From positions 1,674,001-1,738,000 of the forward strand of contig CP070276.1 of the NCBI GenBank assembly GCA_016916535.1: DNA of 64,000 nucleotides, given 5' to 3'. Below the pieces are notes generated by a model. The model made no database searches and was not told the origin of the DNA. It worked only from the letters and a program-made list of their open reading frames with translations. The DNA is from Dysgonomonadaceae bacterium zrk40. Lineage in GTDB: Bacteria; Bacteroidota; Bacteroidia; Bacteroidales; Dysgonomonadaceae. The translations under genes and the position numbers were made by a program. Shown piece after piece: positions 19,577 through 29,153 of this stretch. The first letter of the stretch is position 1. Each line of letters begins with the position of its first letter.

Positions 19577-20527
19577 TCACTTGATGTTGAGCCGTAGGTG
19601 TATGGGCAGGTGGTCGCTGTAACCGCCCACATATTTGCCGCTGTAGGTGCGGTTGGGCTTGGGTCGGTTGTTGCGACCGAAGTAGAGGAGCCAGGATGGG
19701 TTGAACAGGTCGGCATCTTCCGGTTTGCAGTCGATGGTTGTTGACATGAGCAGGTTTCCTGAGACGATTACCTGGTCAAACATTAGCCATCCCTTGTGGT
19801 AGGTAGTCCCCAATCCTTTCTTGTATCTTGGGTAAAGAAGGTTGTAAAGCCCCATGCTTTTGACTTCCTCAAAGCTTTTATGTGCACCCAGCACCTCGTC
19901 CACGCTGTTGTCATCCGGTGTGTCGTTGAAGTCGCCCATGATGATCACATTCGCTTCCGGTTCTTCCGCAGTTAATTTGTAGACAGCGTTCCTCAATTCA
20001 CTGGCAGCAAAATAACGTCTCCTTTCTGAAAGTTCGCGTCCCTCGGCGCGTGAAGGAAAATGGATGGTGAAGAGATGCAGCACTTCCCCATTGGGGATTG
20101 TTCCTTTCACATAAAGGATATCCCGGGTACGATCTTCAATGCCCGGGAGACGAACCAGTACCGGGTGACTCTCCAGCACCCTGAAAGTACCGGTGTTGTA
20201 TATCATAGCCACATCCGAACCCCGTTCATCGGGACTGTCGTAATGAACGAAGCTGTATCCCTTCAAGCCTCTCTGATTCATTTCCTGCAACATGCTCTCC
20301 ATTACAGTTTTGTTTTCAATTTCAGCAAGCGAGATGACATCAGGATAATTTGGATGAACGATCTTGGTGATTACATTTGTCAATTTTTCAACTTTATCTT
20401 GGTAACGATAATTGGTCCACTCACGAAATCCTTCCGGTGTGAATTCATCATCCATCGTGTTGGGATCATCAACGGTGTCGTAAAAGTTCTCGGTGTTGTA
20501 GAACATCAGAGAGAAGGTTTTGGTCAT
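19577..20527 (-). CDS. endonuclease/exonuclease/phosphatase (EEP) family enzyme, cytoplasmic
   Basis: The 316-residue protein has no signal peptide. It carries the EEP fold motifs: FYNTENFYD at the N-terminus, LAEIENKTV (metal-binding Glu), TIHFPSR, MGDFNDTP near residue 215 and the final SDHLPIH. This fold serves AP endonucleases, DNases and phosphodiesterases. TYHKGWLMFDQVIVS is the substrate-side loop. It lies about 90 bases upstream of mnmG and 60 after ybeY. The particular substrate (DNA or phosphoester) is undetermined. Confidence 0.85.
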   Translation of the reverse strand: MTKTFSLMFYNTENFYDTVDDPNTMDDEFTPEGFREWTNYRYQDKVEKLTNVITKIVHPNYPDVISLAEIENKTVMESMLQEMNQRGLKGYSFVHYDSPDERGSDVAMIYNTGTFRVLESHPVLVRLPGIEDRTRDILYVKGTIPNGEVLHLFTIHFPSRAEGRELSERRRYFAASELRNAVYKLTAEEPEANVIIMGDFNDTPDDNSVDEVLGAHKSFEEVKSMGLYNLLYPRYKKGLGTTYHKGWLMFDQVIVSGNLLMSTTIDCKPEDADLFNPSWLLYFGRNNRPKPNRTYSGKYVGGYSDHLPIHLRLNIK

Positions 20528-20587
20528 ATCAGAAGTGCTTTGTTTTACATATGTGAATTATCGGAAGGTCTTGAGTCGTTTTGTAAA

Positions 20588-21019
20588 TTATTGGCTGTTA
20601 GAATTCAACAGAAATAGTGCTTTATCTTCTGCCTCCCTCATCTCTTTTTGCTCCTTCCTGTTCTTGTCACGCAGGCCACAGAGGTGCAGCACACCATGGA
20701 TGATCACCCGTCGCAGTTCTTCCTCAAACGGAGTCTGATACTTTTGTGAATTGCTGCTTACCGTCTCAAGGCTGATGATGATATCCCCAGCGATGGTATT
20801 TTCTTCCGAATAGTCGAAAGTGATGATGTCGGTGAAATAATCATGCTGAAGATAGTGGCGGTTCATCTCCAGGATTTTCCGGTCGTCACAAAAGAGGTAG
20901 GAAAGTTCTCCAACCTTCTTGCCATAATTGGCAGCAATCGTTTTGATCCAGTTTGCCGTCTCACGTTTTTTGATTGCTCCCGGAAAGGGGACGTTCTCTG
21001 ATTGAAATCTGATGGCCAT
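20588..21019 (-). CDS. ybeY: endoribonuclease YbeY (16S rRNA maturation)
   Basis: YbeY is a metal-dependent RNase used in 16S 3'-end maturation and ribosome quality control. The 143-residue protein has DIITFDYSEENTIAGDIIISLETV and the metal motif HGVLHLCGLRDKN. Two histidines of HGxLHLxGxDH are present, but the third is not: the motif reads LRDK where YDH is usual. This variant form is, to my knowledge, common in Bacteroidetes. It is followed closely by the EEP gene and preceded by the SpmAB-like gene in the same direction. Confidence 0.92.
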   Translation of the reverse strand: MAIRFQSENVPFPGAIKKRETANWIKTIAANYGKKVGELSYLFCDDRKILEMNRHYLQHDYFTDIITFDYSEENTIAGDIIISLETVSSNSQKYQTPFEEELRRVIIHGVLHLCGLRDKNRKEQKEMREAEDKALFLLNSNSQ

Positions 21020-21058
21020 AATTATTAATATATATTAACGTTGAGGATCGCATATTTG

Positions 21059-22291
21059 CTAACCGAAAAAGAGGTAGGCCGTGAATATGGCAGCGATGAC
21101 ACCGGCCAGATCGGCCAAAAGCGCATAGGGAACGGTGTAGCGCGAATTTTTTATGTTCACGGCTCCATAGTAAACAGCTACGATATAAAAAGTAGTGTCG
21201 GTGGCTCCCTGCAATACGGCTGAAAGACGTCCTGTAAATGAGTCGGCACCGAAGTTTTTCATCGTGTCTATCATCATCCCCCTGGCGCCGCTACCGCTGA
21301 GCGGTTTCATCAGTGCCGTGGGCATGCCATCCACCCAACGGGTGTCGCTGCCGGTCATCGCCACCAGGCTGCGCAATCCATCCATGAGGAAATCCATCGC
21401 ACCCGAGGCCCGGAAGACACCGATGCCCACAAGGATGGCGATCAGGTAAGGGATGATGGTGACAGCAGTCTTGAAACCATCTTTTGCACCGTCGATAAAG
21501 GCCTCAAAGATGTTGATTTTTTTTCGCAGCGCCTTTAAGATGAAGAGGCAGATGATAGAAAAGAGAATGATGTTGGCAGCCAGGCTGGAGACAATGTTGA
21601 TCTGCTCCTGCGGCATGGTGCGGAAGAGCAGCACGGTGGCAGCGATGATGGCGCACATGCCCAGCAGGAAGCCCATGATGGCGCGTTGGAAGATGTTGAT
21701 TCCCTGCCTCAGGCATACTGCGATCACTCCCGCGAGTGTGGCGGCGAAGGTGGCGATCATGATGGGGATGAAGACATCGGCCGGGTTGGCAGCACCCAGC
21801 TGAGCGCGGTAAACCATCACTGTGACAGGAATCAGGGTGAGTCCGGAAGCATTCAGCACCAGGAACATGATCATCGGGTTGGAAGCCTGTTCCTTCTGTG
21901 GGTTGATCTCCTGCAGCTGTTGCATCGCCTTCAGACCGAAGGGGGTGGCAGCATTGTCGAGTCCCAGCATGTTGGCAGAGATGTTCATCAGCATTGATCC
22001 CGCGGCGGGGTGGTTTTTCGGAAGGTCAGGGAAGAGTCGTGAAAAGAGGGGTGCCACAGCGCGAGAGAACAGCTCCACCATGCCGCCCCGTTCACCGATC
22101 TTCATCACTCCCAACCAGAGGGAGAGCACTCCCGTCAGTCCCAGTGAGATCTCGAAACCGGTACGTGCGGTGTCGTAGGTGGAGTTCATGATGTCGGTGA
22201 AGACCTGCATGTCTCCAAAGAAGAGCAGCTTTACCAGAGCCACCACAAAGGCGATAAGGAAGAACGCGATCCAGATGTAGTTCAATACCAT
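21059..22291 (-). CDS. fused SpmA-SpmB-like nucleoside-recognition (Gate) membrane protein
   Basis: The 410-residue integral membrane protein has two Gate (nucleoside recognition) domains, about residues 40-200 and 250-400. The first resembles SpmA (SMLMNISANMLGLDNAATPFGLKAM, SGLTLIPVTVM). The second resembles SpmB (IPYLIAILVGIGVFRASGAMD, ALMKPLSGSGARGM, DTTFYIVAVYYGAV). In sporulating firmicutes these are separate spore maturation proteins; fused forms are widespread in non-sporulating Bacteroidetes with unknown cargo. About ten hydrophobic segments are seen. It starts from a -7 box 50 bases upstream and may be cotranscribed with ybeY. Confidence 0.88.
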   Translation of the reverse strand: MVLNYIWIAFFLIAFVVALVKLLFFGDMQVFTDIMNSTYDTARTGFEISLGLTGVLSLWLGVMKIGERGGMVELFSRAVAPLFSRLFPDLPKNHPAAGSMLMNISANMLGLDNAATPFGLKAMQQLQEINPQKEQASNPMIMFLVLNASGLTLIPVTVMVYRAQLGAANPADVFIPIMIATFAATLAGVIAVCLRQGINIFQRAIMGFLLGMCAIIAATVLLFRTMPQEQINIVSSLAANIILFSIICLFILKALRKKINIFEAFIDGAKDGFKTAVTIIPYLIAILVGIGVFRASGAMDFLMDGLRSLVAMTGSDTRWVDGMPTALMKPLSGSGARGMMIDTMKNFGADSFTGRLSAVLQGATDTTFYIVAVYYGAVNIKNSRYTVPYALLADLAGVIAAIFTAYLFFG

Positions 22292-22341
22292 ATTCAGCGG
22301 AAATCAAGGTTGAAAAAGAGTTGTTACTGACATTCAACATC

Positions 22342-22349
22342 CAAAGGTA
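22342..22349 (-). promoter_or_regulatory. -7 box (TACCTTTG) of the SpmAB-like gene
   Basis: On the minus strand TACCTTTG fits TAnnTTTG, 51 bases before the ATG. Confidence 0.55.
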
Positions 22350-22427
22350 CAATTTCTGCTATTTTATCAAGAAGGAAAATAAGATATTTTGTAACTTTAC
22401 CAGGCTGAACAGAGAGCCTTCGATTAA

Positions 22428-23165
22428 ATGCGCTGGAAGGATTTTCTATATTTTCAAAGAGGATCGAGGTTGGGTGTACTGCTTCTGTTGATCCTGATCG
22501 TGTTGACGCTGATCCTGCAGATATTGCTCAGCAGCCGCCGTTCATCCCGCTTCGTGTTACAACAGAACGATTCGCTCATTCAGGCATTTGAGCAGTTTCA
22601 ACACAGCGGGGAAGTTCATCAGGAGGAGAGGATGATTGCTCCTTTAGGAGAACCGGAAGGATTGAAATCCGTGTCGGGAGGTGATGAAAGAAAACAAGCT
22701 GACGCTTCCGGTGGAGAGGGTAGGGATCGCAACTATCCCTCATATCGCGTTGCGGCGAAGCTGCGGCCGGGTGAGACCATCACACTGAATGAGGCCGATA
22801 CGACACGTTGGAAGATGATCCCGGGCATCGGCACCAGCTATGCGTCCCGCATTGTGAAGTATCGTGAGCTGCTGGGAGGCTATGTGCGCAAGGATCAACT
22901 GTTGGAGGTGTATGGGCTAAACGAGGAGTTATATGCCCGCATAACGCCCTATATTACGCCGGACAGTGTATGGCGACCACTGCCGGTGAACCTTGCTGAG
23001 TTCAGTGAGCTGTTACGCCATCCCTATCTCAATTATGAGCAGGTGCAGGCCATCTTTAACCTCCGGCGAAAGAAAGGTAAAATTGAAACGATCCGGGAGC
23101 TGGCGATGCTGGAACAATTTACGCAGGAGGATATTAAACGTCTGGAGCCCTATCTGGAGTTTTAA
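22428..23165 (+). CDS. membrane-anchored helix-hairpin-helix (ComEA-like) protein
   Basis: The 245-residue protein has one N-terminal membrane helix (about residues 15-35), a low-complexity linker to about residue 100, and two ComEA-type HhH domains. The first reads LNEADTTRWKMIPGIGTSYASRIVKYRELLGG; the second (VNLAEFSELLRHPYLNYEQVQAIFNLRRKKGK) has lost the central GIG turn. HhH pairs of this kind bind DNA in ComEA, which acts in DNA uptake. The anchoring fits a periplasmic DNA-binding role, but no other competence gene is nearby, so the function is inferred only from the fold. Confidence 0.85.
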   Translation: MRWKDFLYFQRGSRLGVLLLLILIVLTLILQILLSSRRSSRFVLQQNDSLIQAFEQFQHSGEVHQEERMIAPLGEPEGLKSVSGGDERKQADASGGEGRDRNYPSYRVAAKLRPGETITLNEADTTRWKMIPGIGTSYASRIVKYRELLGGYVRKDQLLEVYGLNEELYARITPYITPDSVWRPLPVNLAEFSELLRHPYLNYEQVQAIFNLRRKKGKIETIRELAMLEQFTQEDIKRLEPYLEF

Positions 23166-23216
23166 ACTCTGCAGATTGGACTTGTTACCAAAGAGACGCC
23201 CAATAGAAGGTTTCTT

Positions 23217-24758
23217 TTATTGAGGCGCATTTTGATAGACGGTTTCCAATGTGTAAGAGGTGTCTGTCGTATAATAACCTCTTGTCATGACCTCCACAAT
23301 TTCTTTGCCATTGTTGACATAATTGCCCGTCGCATGATCAATCAGACCGGAACTTTCATGCCCGGTACCGGTGCTGCCGTTGTCCCAGTAAAAAGCGGCC
23401 ATGCCATAGGTGCGGGCAGCCTTGCACAGATATTCAAGGTAATATTTCCGGAACGACTCGGAGCGACTGTCGCTACGGTGCACGCAGCCCATCTCTCCGA
23501 TATAAACGGGAATACCCTTGTCGACATAGGTGGCCTTCAAATCAGCAAACACCTTCCTCATATGATCTTCGTCACCCCATTGCTCTTTCTTTCCGGTGGC
23601 ACCGGTGTGTCCCCACTCACCAAACTTATCAGTCAGTGTGAACTCATGAGGGTCATAGTAGTGTACCGATACCAACAAGCGATCTGTTGCACTATCCTCC
23701 GGCAGATTCAGGTGTTTCATCGTCAACTCGGGATTGGTGGTGTAACCGCTAACACCCAGGTAACGGGTGGCATTGTTGCCACCGACGGCACGCACGGCAT
23801 CGACAAACGTTTGTTGCCACTCATTGAGGATGGCATATTGCTTCCCGCCGTCACTGGTATTGTCACCATAACCCCATTTACCGTCATGAATCTCATTCAC
23901 TCCTTCGAAGATCAGGAACTCCCCTTTCTCTTTGAAGCGTTCGGCTATCTGAGACCACATGGCACTTAGTTGTGCCTTTATGGCCTCGTTGGCAGCGGCG
24001 TTTGAAGCTGCTTTCGTGATATCGAGCCAGTTTCCGCTTTCATTCTCACTTCGGTGACCATCATGGTGAATGTTGATGATTGCTTTCAATCCTGCTTGCT
24101 CAGCATAACCCACAACCTCTGCCACACGTTCCAGCCATCCGGAGTCGATTAAATATTCAGGTGCCGCTCCCACTTTGCCTAACCAGGTGACGGGTATGCG
24201 TACCGATGTAAAACCAGCCTCCCTCACCTTGTGGAGCGTCTCTTGTGTGGCTTTTCCGTTACCCCACAGTGTCTCGCCAGACACGTTGTTGGCATGTGCA
24301 TCGAGCTGATTGCCCAGATTCCATCCCAGGCCCAGCTGCCGAGCCACTATTACTGCAGGCTGCGTCTCGTCTGCAGGGTCGATACCGCTGTTGTTTCCCT
24401 TCTCCTGGAGGACGATGATGGTCTCCTGCTTGTCGCCGGCGGTAACGGTGATGTTTGCCTTGCGCGAGTCACCTTTATTGGCCTCTGCCATGAACAGGAA
24501 AGAAGTATGGTTCTCCTGTGGTATGGATGATTTCAAAGACAACCACCCGGCGTCGGACACAGCATTGGCCAAAGGCCGCGAGCCCACACTGATGATCGTC
24601 TCACCACCGTTGGCAGGGAGGCTTTTGGATGATATGCTTTTTATGTCAAGGAAAGGATGGTCCTCCGGGGAGTCATTCGAAGAAGAGCATGACAAGCTGA
24701 CAAGTAACATCACAAAGGTTGCCACTATTTGCAGAACGGGAAATTGGATATTCTTCAT
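23217..24758 (-). CDS. BACON-GH5 lipoprotein (endo-beta-glucanase type)
   Basis: The 513-residue protein has a lipoprotein signal with Cys24 (LVSLSC). A BACON domain follows (about residues 36-120, ending in ETIIVLQEKG), a carbohydrate-enzyme companion domain of Bacteroidetes. The GH5 barrel starts with LGLGWNLGNQLDAH. The catalytic acid/base is the glutamate of GVNEIHDG and the nucleophile that of YIGEMGC. HHDGHR and RIPVTW are also family marks. The N-terminus of the barrel resembles subfamily 4 endo-glucanases, xyloglucanases and relatives. It should act on a beta-glucan at the cell surface. It is isolated from other glycan genes, between an HhH gene and valS. Confidence 0.9.
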   Translation of the reverse strand: MKNIQFPVLQIVATFVMLLVSLSCSSSNDSPEDHPFLDIKSISSKSLPANGGETIISVGSRPLANAVSDAGWLSLKSSIPQENHTSFLFMAEANKGDSRKANITVTAGDKQETIIVLQEKGNNSGIDPADETQPAVIVARQLGLGWNLGNQLDAHANNVSGETLWGNGKATQETLHKVREAGFTSVRIPVTWLGKVGAAPEYLIDSGWLERVAEVVGYAEQAGLKAIINIHHDGHRSENESGNWLDITKAASNAAANEAIKAQLSAMWSQIAERFKEKGEFLIFEGVNEIHDGKWGYGDNTSDGGKQYAILNEWQQTFVDAVRAVGGNNATRYLGVSGYTTNPELTMKHLNLPEDSATDRLLVSVHYYDPHEFTLTDKFGEWGHTGATGKKEQWGDEDHMRKVFADLKATYVDKGIPVYIGEMGCVHRSDSRSESFRKYYLEYLCKAARTYGMAAFYWDNGSTGTGHESSGLIDHATGNYVNNGKEIVEVMTRGYYTTDTSYTLETVYQNAPQ

Positions 24759-24801
24759 GTTATAACGGGTTACAATTGATATGATATGTTTTCAGCCGCA
24801 G

Positions 24802-27438
24802 TCATTTCTCCAGTGCGGCTATGTTCTCTTTCAGTGAAGCGATCTTGCTTTCCGCATCCGCCTTCTTCTTTCGCTCGTTCTCTACGATCTCAGGTTTGGC
24901 GTTTTGTACGAATCGCTCGTTGCCCAGCTTTTTTGAAACCGACAGCAGGAAGCCTTCGGTGTATGCCAGTTCTGCTTTCAGCTTCTGGAGCTCCGCTTCC
25001 AGGTCCATCTTGTCGGTCAGCGGCACCGAATATTCGGTGGTGCCCACCATGAATCCTGCAGCTCCTGTCACTTTTTCGGAGACTACCGTGAGTGAGGAGA
25101 GGTTACACATCTTGGTGATCACACTGTTGTACCGGTCGTTGTGCCCTCCGATGACCTGTAACTCCAAAGCGTCTCTGTTGGGAATATTCTTCTCCAGGCG
25201 GATGGTGCGTACCCCTGCGATCAGCTGTTTCACCTGTTCAAACTGGTTCAGCAGTTCCGGGTCAGTTGCACCCTCTTTGGGTTGCTGAGCGGTCATGATG
25301 CTATCCCCTTCCTCTCTTTGAAGCAGTGCTTGCCACAGTTCTTCGGTGATAAAGGGCATAAAGGGGTGCAGCAGGCGGAGCAGCGCATCGAAATAGTCAA
25401 GGGTTACCCGGTAGGTCTCGCTGTCGATAGGCTGCTGGTAGGCAGGCTTGATCATCTCCAGGTACCAGGAGGAGAACTCATCCCAGAAGAGCTTGTAGAG
25501 AAGCATTAATGCCTCGGAGAGGCGGTACTTGGAGAATAAGTCTTCCAGTTCAACGATGGTTTCCGTAAGCTTGCTGCCAAACCAGTCGATGGCAATCCGT
25601 GCCGACTCCGGTTGTGGGATGGTGCCGTTGGTTTCCCATCCCTTGATCAGGCGGAAGGCGTTCCATATCTTGTTGTTGAAGTTACGTCCCTGTTCGCAGA
25701 GGGTCTCGTCGAACAGCAGGTCGTTGCCGGCGGCTGAGGAGAGCAGCATCCCCATGCGGACACCATCGGCACCGTAACGGTTCATCAGCTCGATGGGATC
25801 GGGTGAGTTGCCCAGCTGCTTTGACATCTTGCGTCCCTGATTGTCACGTACGATACCGGTGAAGTAGACATTCCGGAAGCAGGCATCCTGCCGATACTCG
25901 TAGCCCGACATGATCATACGTGCCACCCAGAAGAAGATGATATCGGGTCCTGTAACCAGATCGCTGGTTGGATAGTAGTATTGGATGTCGCTATTCTCCG
26001 GCTGCCTGATACCGTCGAAAACAGAGATGGGCCAGAGCCAGGAGGAGAACCAAGTGTCGAGCACATCCTCATCCTGTTTCAGCTCATCGATTGTAAGTGG
26101 ATAGTCAACGATTTTTTTTGCCTTTTCGAATGCCTCCTCAGGAGTCATCCCTACCACCACACCTCCCCGGGGGAGAAAGTAGGCCGGAATGCGGTGACCC
26201 CACCAGAGCTGTCGGCTGATACACCAGTCCTTGATATTTTCCATCCAGTGGCGGTAGGTGTTCTTATATTTCTCAGGGAAGAAACGAATGGTATCCTGCT
26301 CCACCGCTTCGGCGGCAGGTTGTGCCAACTCATCCATCTTCAGGAACCATTGCATCGAGAGCTTCGGTTCAATTGCCTCATCGGTACGTTCCGAGAAGCC
26401 CACCTTGTTGGTGTAAGGTTCGGTCTTCTCCATCAGTCCTGCAGCCTCCAGATCCTTCTCTATCTCTTTGCGAACCGCGAAACGTTCCTTTCCGGCATAC
26501 ATGGCACCATGCTCGTTGAGTGTGCCATCGGGATTGAAGATGTCGATGGAGGGAAGGTTGTACTTCTCTCCCAGCATGTAGTCATTCACATCATGTGCCG
26601 GCGTCACCTTTAGGCAACCGGTACCGAACTCAATGTCTACATAGTCATCCTCGATCACTGGGACCACGCGGTTCACCAATGGGACAATCACCCTCTTCCC
26701 CTTTAGGTGTGCGTTCTTTGGATCATTAGGGTTGATGCACATGGCGGTGTCGCCCATGATGGTCTCCGGGCGCGTAGTTGCCACCACTGCGAAGCCGCCG
26801 TCAGGATCCCCTTCGATCATATACCGCAGGTAATAGAGCTTGCCGTTCACCTCCTTGTGGATCACCTCCTCGTCGGAGAGAGCGGTGAGCGCCTTCGGGT
26901 CCCAGTTGACCATCCGCACACCGCGGTAGATCAATCCTTTCTCGTAGAGATCGCAGAAGACACGCAGCACGCTTTCCGAGCGGGCCTCATCCATGGTGAA
27001 AGCGGTACGCTCCCAGTCACAGGAGGCACCCAGCTTCTTCAGTTGCTCCAGGATGATCCCTCCGTGCTCGTGGGTCCACTCCCAGGCATGGTTGAGAAAC
27101 GCATCACGGGTGAGATCGCTCTTTTTGATCCCCTGCGCTGCAAGTCGGTTCACCACCTTCGCTTCTGTGGCGATGGAAGCATGGTCGGTGCCGGGCACCC
27201 AGCAGGCATTCTTTCCCTGCATGCGTGCACGGCGCACCAACACATCCTGGATGGTGTTGTTGAGCATGTGCCCCATGTGCAGCACACCGGTGACGTTGGG
27301 GGGCGGGATGACGATGGTATAGGGTTCACGTTCATCCGGCTCGGAGTGGAACAGGTTGTGCTCCATCCAGTACTGGTACCACTTCTCTTCTACCTCTGCA
27401 GGGTTGTATTTGCTTGCAATCTCCATATTTTGATTCAT
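24802..27438 (-). CDS. valS: valyl-tRNA synthetase
   Basis: The 878-residue class I synthetase has HMGH in the HIGH position ([15 protein letters not shown] near residue 48), [12 protein letters not shown] as the KMSKS loop, and an editing domain with [12 protein letters not shown] and [16 protein letters not shown]. The C-terminal coiled coil (about residues 815-878) is complete. It charges tRNA-Val and hydrolyses Thr-tRNA-Val. It is transcribed from its own -7 box after a terminator. Confidence 0.97.
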   Translation of the reverse strand: MNQNMEIASKYNPAEVEEKWYQYWMEHNLFHSEPDEREPYTIVIPPPNVTGVLHMGHMLNNTIQDVLVRRARMQGKNACWVPGTDHASIATEAKVVNRLAAQGIKKSDLTRDAFLNHAWEWTHEHGGIILEQLKKLGASCDWERTAFTMDEARSESVLRVFCDLYEKGLIYRGVRMVNWDPKALTALSDEEVIHKEVNGKLYYLRYMIEGDPDGGFAVVATTRPETIMGDTAMCINPNDPKNAHLKGKRVIVPLVNRVVPVIEDDYVDIEFGTGCLKVTPAHDVNDYMLGEKYNLPSIDIFNPDGTLNEHGAMYAGKERFAVRKEIEKDLEAAGLMEKTEPYTNKVGFSERTDEAIEPKLSMQWFLKMDELAQPAAEAVEQDTIRFFPEKYKNTYRHWMENIKDWCISRQLWWGHRIPAYFLPRGGVVVGMTPEEAFEKAKKIVDYPLTIDELKQDEDVLDTWFSSWLWPISVFDGIRQPENSDIQYYYPTSDLVTGPDIIFFWVARMIMSGYEYRQDACFRNVYFTGIVRDNQGRKMSKQLGNSPDPIELMNRYGADGVRMGMLLSSAAGNDLLFDETLCEQGRNFNNKIWNAFRLIKGWETNGTIPQPESARIAIDWFGSKLTETIVELEDLFSKYRLSEALMLLYKLFWDEFSSWYLEMIKPAYQQPIDSETYRVTLDYFDALLRLLHPFMPFITEELWQALLQREEGDSIMTAQQPKEGATDPELLNQFEQVKQLIAGVRTIRLEKNIPNRDALELQVIGGHNDRYNSVITKMCNLSSLTVVSEKVTGAAGFMVGTTEYSVPLTDKMDLEAELQKLKAELAYTEGFLLSVSKKLGNERFVQNAKPEIVENERKKKADAESKIASLKENIAALEK

Positions 27439-27515
27439 TCGTATTCTTGACGCAATTCAACGAGCGAAAAGACTATTTATCTGAGTTGTCTCCTGAACGT
27501 TGTGTAAATGAAGTG

Positions 27516-27523
27516 CAAAAATA
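27516..27523 (-). promoter_or_regulatory. -7 box (TATTTTTG) of valS
   Basis: On the minus strand TATTTTTG fits TAnnTTTG. It abuts the terminator hairpin of the preceding transcript, giving a valS leader of about 70 bases. Confidence 0.5.
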
Positions 27524-27524
27524 C

Positions 27525-27553
27525 AAAAAATGCGCTTGATAGCGCATTTTTTT
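27525..27553 (-). terminator. terminator between the namZ-type gene and valS
   Basis: AAAAAATGCGC pairs with GCGCATTTTTT across the 6-base loop TTGATA, with T-runs on both strands. On the minus strand it ends the methyltransferase-merR-namZ transcript 27 bases after its last stop codon. Confidence 0.85.
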
Positions 27554-27579
27554 GTCAAACGACTATATTATCGTAACAT

Positions 27580-28749
27580 CTATTCTTCGTAAATCAGGTA
27601 GGGTTTCCGTTGTTGCTTGAACTGCTCCACATCACAATACCATCTTTTGCTGATCTCCTCAGCTGGTTTGCCGGCAATGATGTCATGCCGGATGTAATCA
27701 ACGCCGACCAGCTTTTCGAAGAAAGAGGAGAAGAACTTATTCCCCATATTCAGGTTCCGGTAGGCATCGATCAGGTAGGTGAGATCGAATCCGGTGGCGA
27801 TGATCTGTTCATCCGGTAGCTCACGCAGATCCACCCCGTAGCATTTTTTGTTGAGCATCGGCGGTTTTCTCGCACCCGGCACACTCCTCGGGATAAAAGT
27901 AAAGTCCGATCCGCGGTAATCAGGATGTCCGTACACCTCAAAGGGGTAGGGGGTACCCCTGCCCAGGCTCATCATCGTTCCTTCGAAGAGACAGGTGGAG
28001 GGGTAGAGGTAGATGGCGTGGTTGTTGGGTAGGTTGGGAGACGGAGCGATGGGCAGCTCGTAGCGTGTCTGGTGTGTGTAATTCTCGCAGGGAATCACGG
28101 TAAGCTTGCAGATCCTCTTCCCGGGGAGCCATCCTTCGCCGTTGATCATCAGTGCCAGTTCGCCCAGTGTCATGCCATGTACCACCGGGATGGGGAGCCA
28201 TCCCACTCCTGACTTGTGCTTCATGTCAAGTATCGGTCCATCCACATACATGCCGTTGGGGTTGGGGCGGTCCAGCACGATCATCTGCTTGCCATGTTCC
28301 GCACAGGCATCCATCAGGCGTGCCATGCTGGCGTAATAGGTGTAGAAACGGAGACCCACATCCTGAAGATCAAAAACCAGGATATCGAATGCTTTCATCT
28401 TCTCGGCGGAGGGCTTACCGTTGCCACTGCCGTATAGCGACCAGATGGGGATGCCGGTTTTCTTATCCACCGAGCTGGATACATGTTCACCCGCGTCGGC
28501 AGTGCCCCGAAATCCATGCTCGGGTGAGAAGATGCCCACCAGATTGTGCCGGTGCCGCAGCAACAGATCAACCAGATGCTCATCACCCGCCATGCCGGTC
28601 TGATTGGTCATCACCGCCACCCGCTTTCCTTCCAGCAGGGGGAAATAGCATGCTGTCCGTTCCGCTCCCACCTTCACGATCTCCTGCGGTTGAGCAGGAA
28701 GGGAGGCAACAAAGGCTGTCAAAAGAATGAAGAGTGTTATTTTTGTCAT
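27580..28749 (-). CDS. namZ: exo-beta-N-acetylmuramidase NamZ family (DUF1343, GH171)
   Basis: The 389-residue protein has a signal peptide (LLTAFVASLPAQP) and the DUF1343 fold now known as NamZ, which releases MurNAc from the non-reducing end of peptidoglycan fragments. Family segments are VAVMTNQTGMAGD, FSPEHGFRGTADAGE (near residue 98), LVFDLQDVGLRFYTY and LDRPNPNGMYVDGP. It should act in the periplasm or on the surface and feed MurNAc salvage, for which a murQ-transporter-kinase operon sits at 50.3-53.3 kb. Its ATG overlaps the merR stop by four bases. The family is clear; the sugar specificity is inferred from characterised relatives in Bacillus and Tannerella. Confidence 0.9.
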   Translation of the reverse strand: MTKITLFILLTAFVASLPAQPQEIVKVGAERTACYFPLLEGKRVAVMTNQTGMAGDEHLVDLLLRHRHNLVGIFSPEHGFRGTADAGEHVSSSVDKKTGIPIWSLYGSGNGKPSAEKMKAFDILVFDLQDVGLRFYTYYASMARLMDACAEHGKQMIVLDRPNPNGMYVDGPILDMKHKSGVGWLPIPVVHGMTLGELALMINGEGWLPGKRICKLTVIPCENYTHQTRYELPIAPSPNLPNNHAIYLYPSTCLFEGTMMSLGRGTPYPFEVYGHPDYRGSDFTFIPRSVPGARKPPMLNKKCYGVDLRELPDEQIIATGFDLTYLIDAYRNLNMGNKFFSSFFEKLVGVDYIRHDIIAGKPAEEISKRWYCDVEQFKQQRKPYLIYEE

Positions 28750-29141
28750 TCCTCGGTGATTGTTTTTGTATACTTACGCTGTTCGTGGAGCCGGTCGAAC
28801 TCCTCCTCCAGTTGCAGCAGCTCCTTTTTTATCTCCGACAGTCGAGCAACCGCCTCCACCCGTTTGGTCTCCTCATCTTTCTTGCTGCGAAGCGTTTGTC
28901 GTGCACCCTCCAGTGTCATCCCTTTCTCTTTCACGAGATGGTAAACAATCTCAACCTGCTGGATATCCTCCTGTCTGTACTGACGGGTGCCACCAGCCGT
29001 TTTTTTCGGGTTGATGTTGTCGAACTCCTTCTCCCAGAAACGAAGCAGGGAGACATTCACCGCGAAATGGTCTGCCACCTCCTGTATGGAGTAGTAGAGT
29101 CGCTTTTCGCTGAACTGAATCGGTTTCTTTCGTTTGCCCAT
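28746..29141 (-). CDS. MerR-family transcriptional regulator
   Basis: The 131-residue protein has a MerR-type winged helix (YYSIQEVADHFAVNVSLLRFWEKEFDNINPKKTAGGTRQYRQEDI, about residues 16-60 in outline) and a C-terminal coiled coil (about 80-120) for dimerisation. There is no cysteine-based metal site, so an organic effector or protein contact is more likely. Such stand-alone members are common and mostly uncharacterised in Bacteroidetes. It overlaps the namZ-type gene by four bases, and the methyltransferase gene ends 12 bases before it. Confidence 0.88.
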   Translation of the reverse strand: MGKRKKPIQFSEKRLYYSIQEVADHFAVNVSLLRFWEKEFDNINPKKTAGGTRQYRQEDIQQVEIVYHLVKEKGMTLEGARQTLRSKKDEETKRVEAVARLSEIKKELLQLEEEFDRLHEQRKYTKTITEE

Positions 29142-29153
29142 GGCTGTGAATGG

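Noticed and set aside
26707-27450. 247-codon plus-strand frame opposite valS
   Set aside because: Antisense to the conserved synthetase core, with no signal, domain or promoter.
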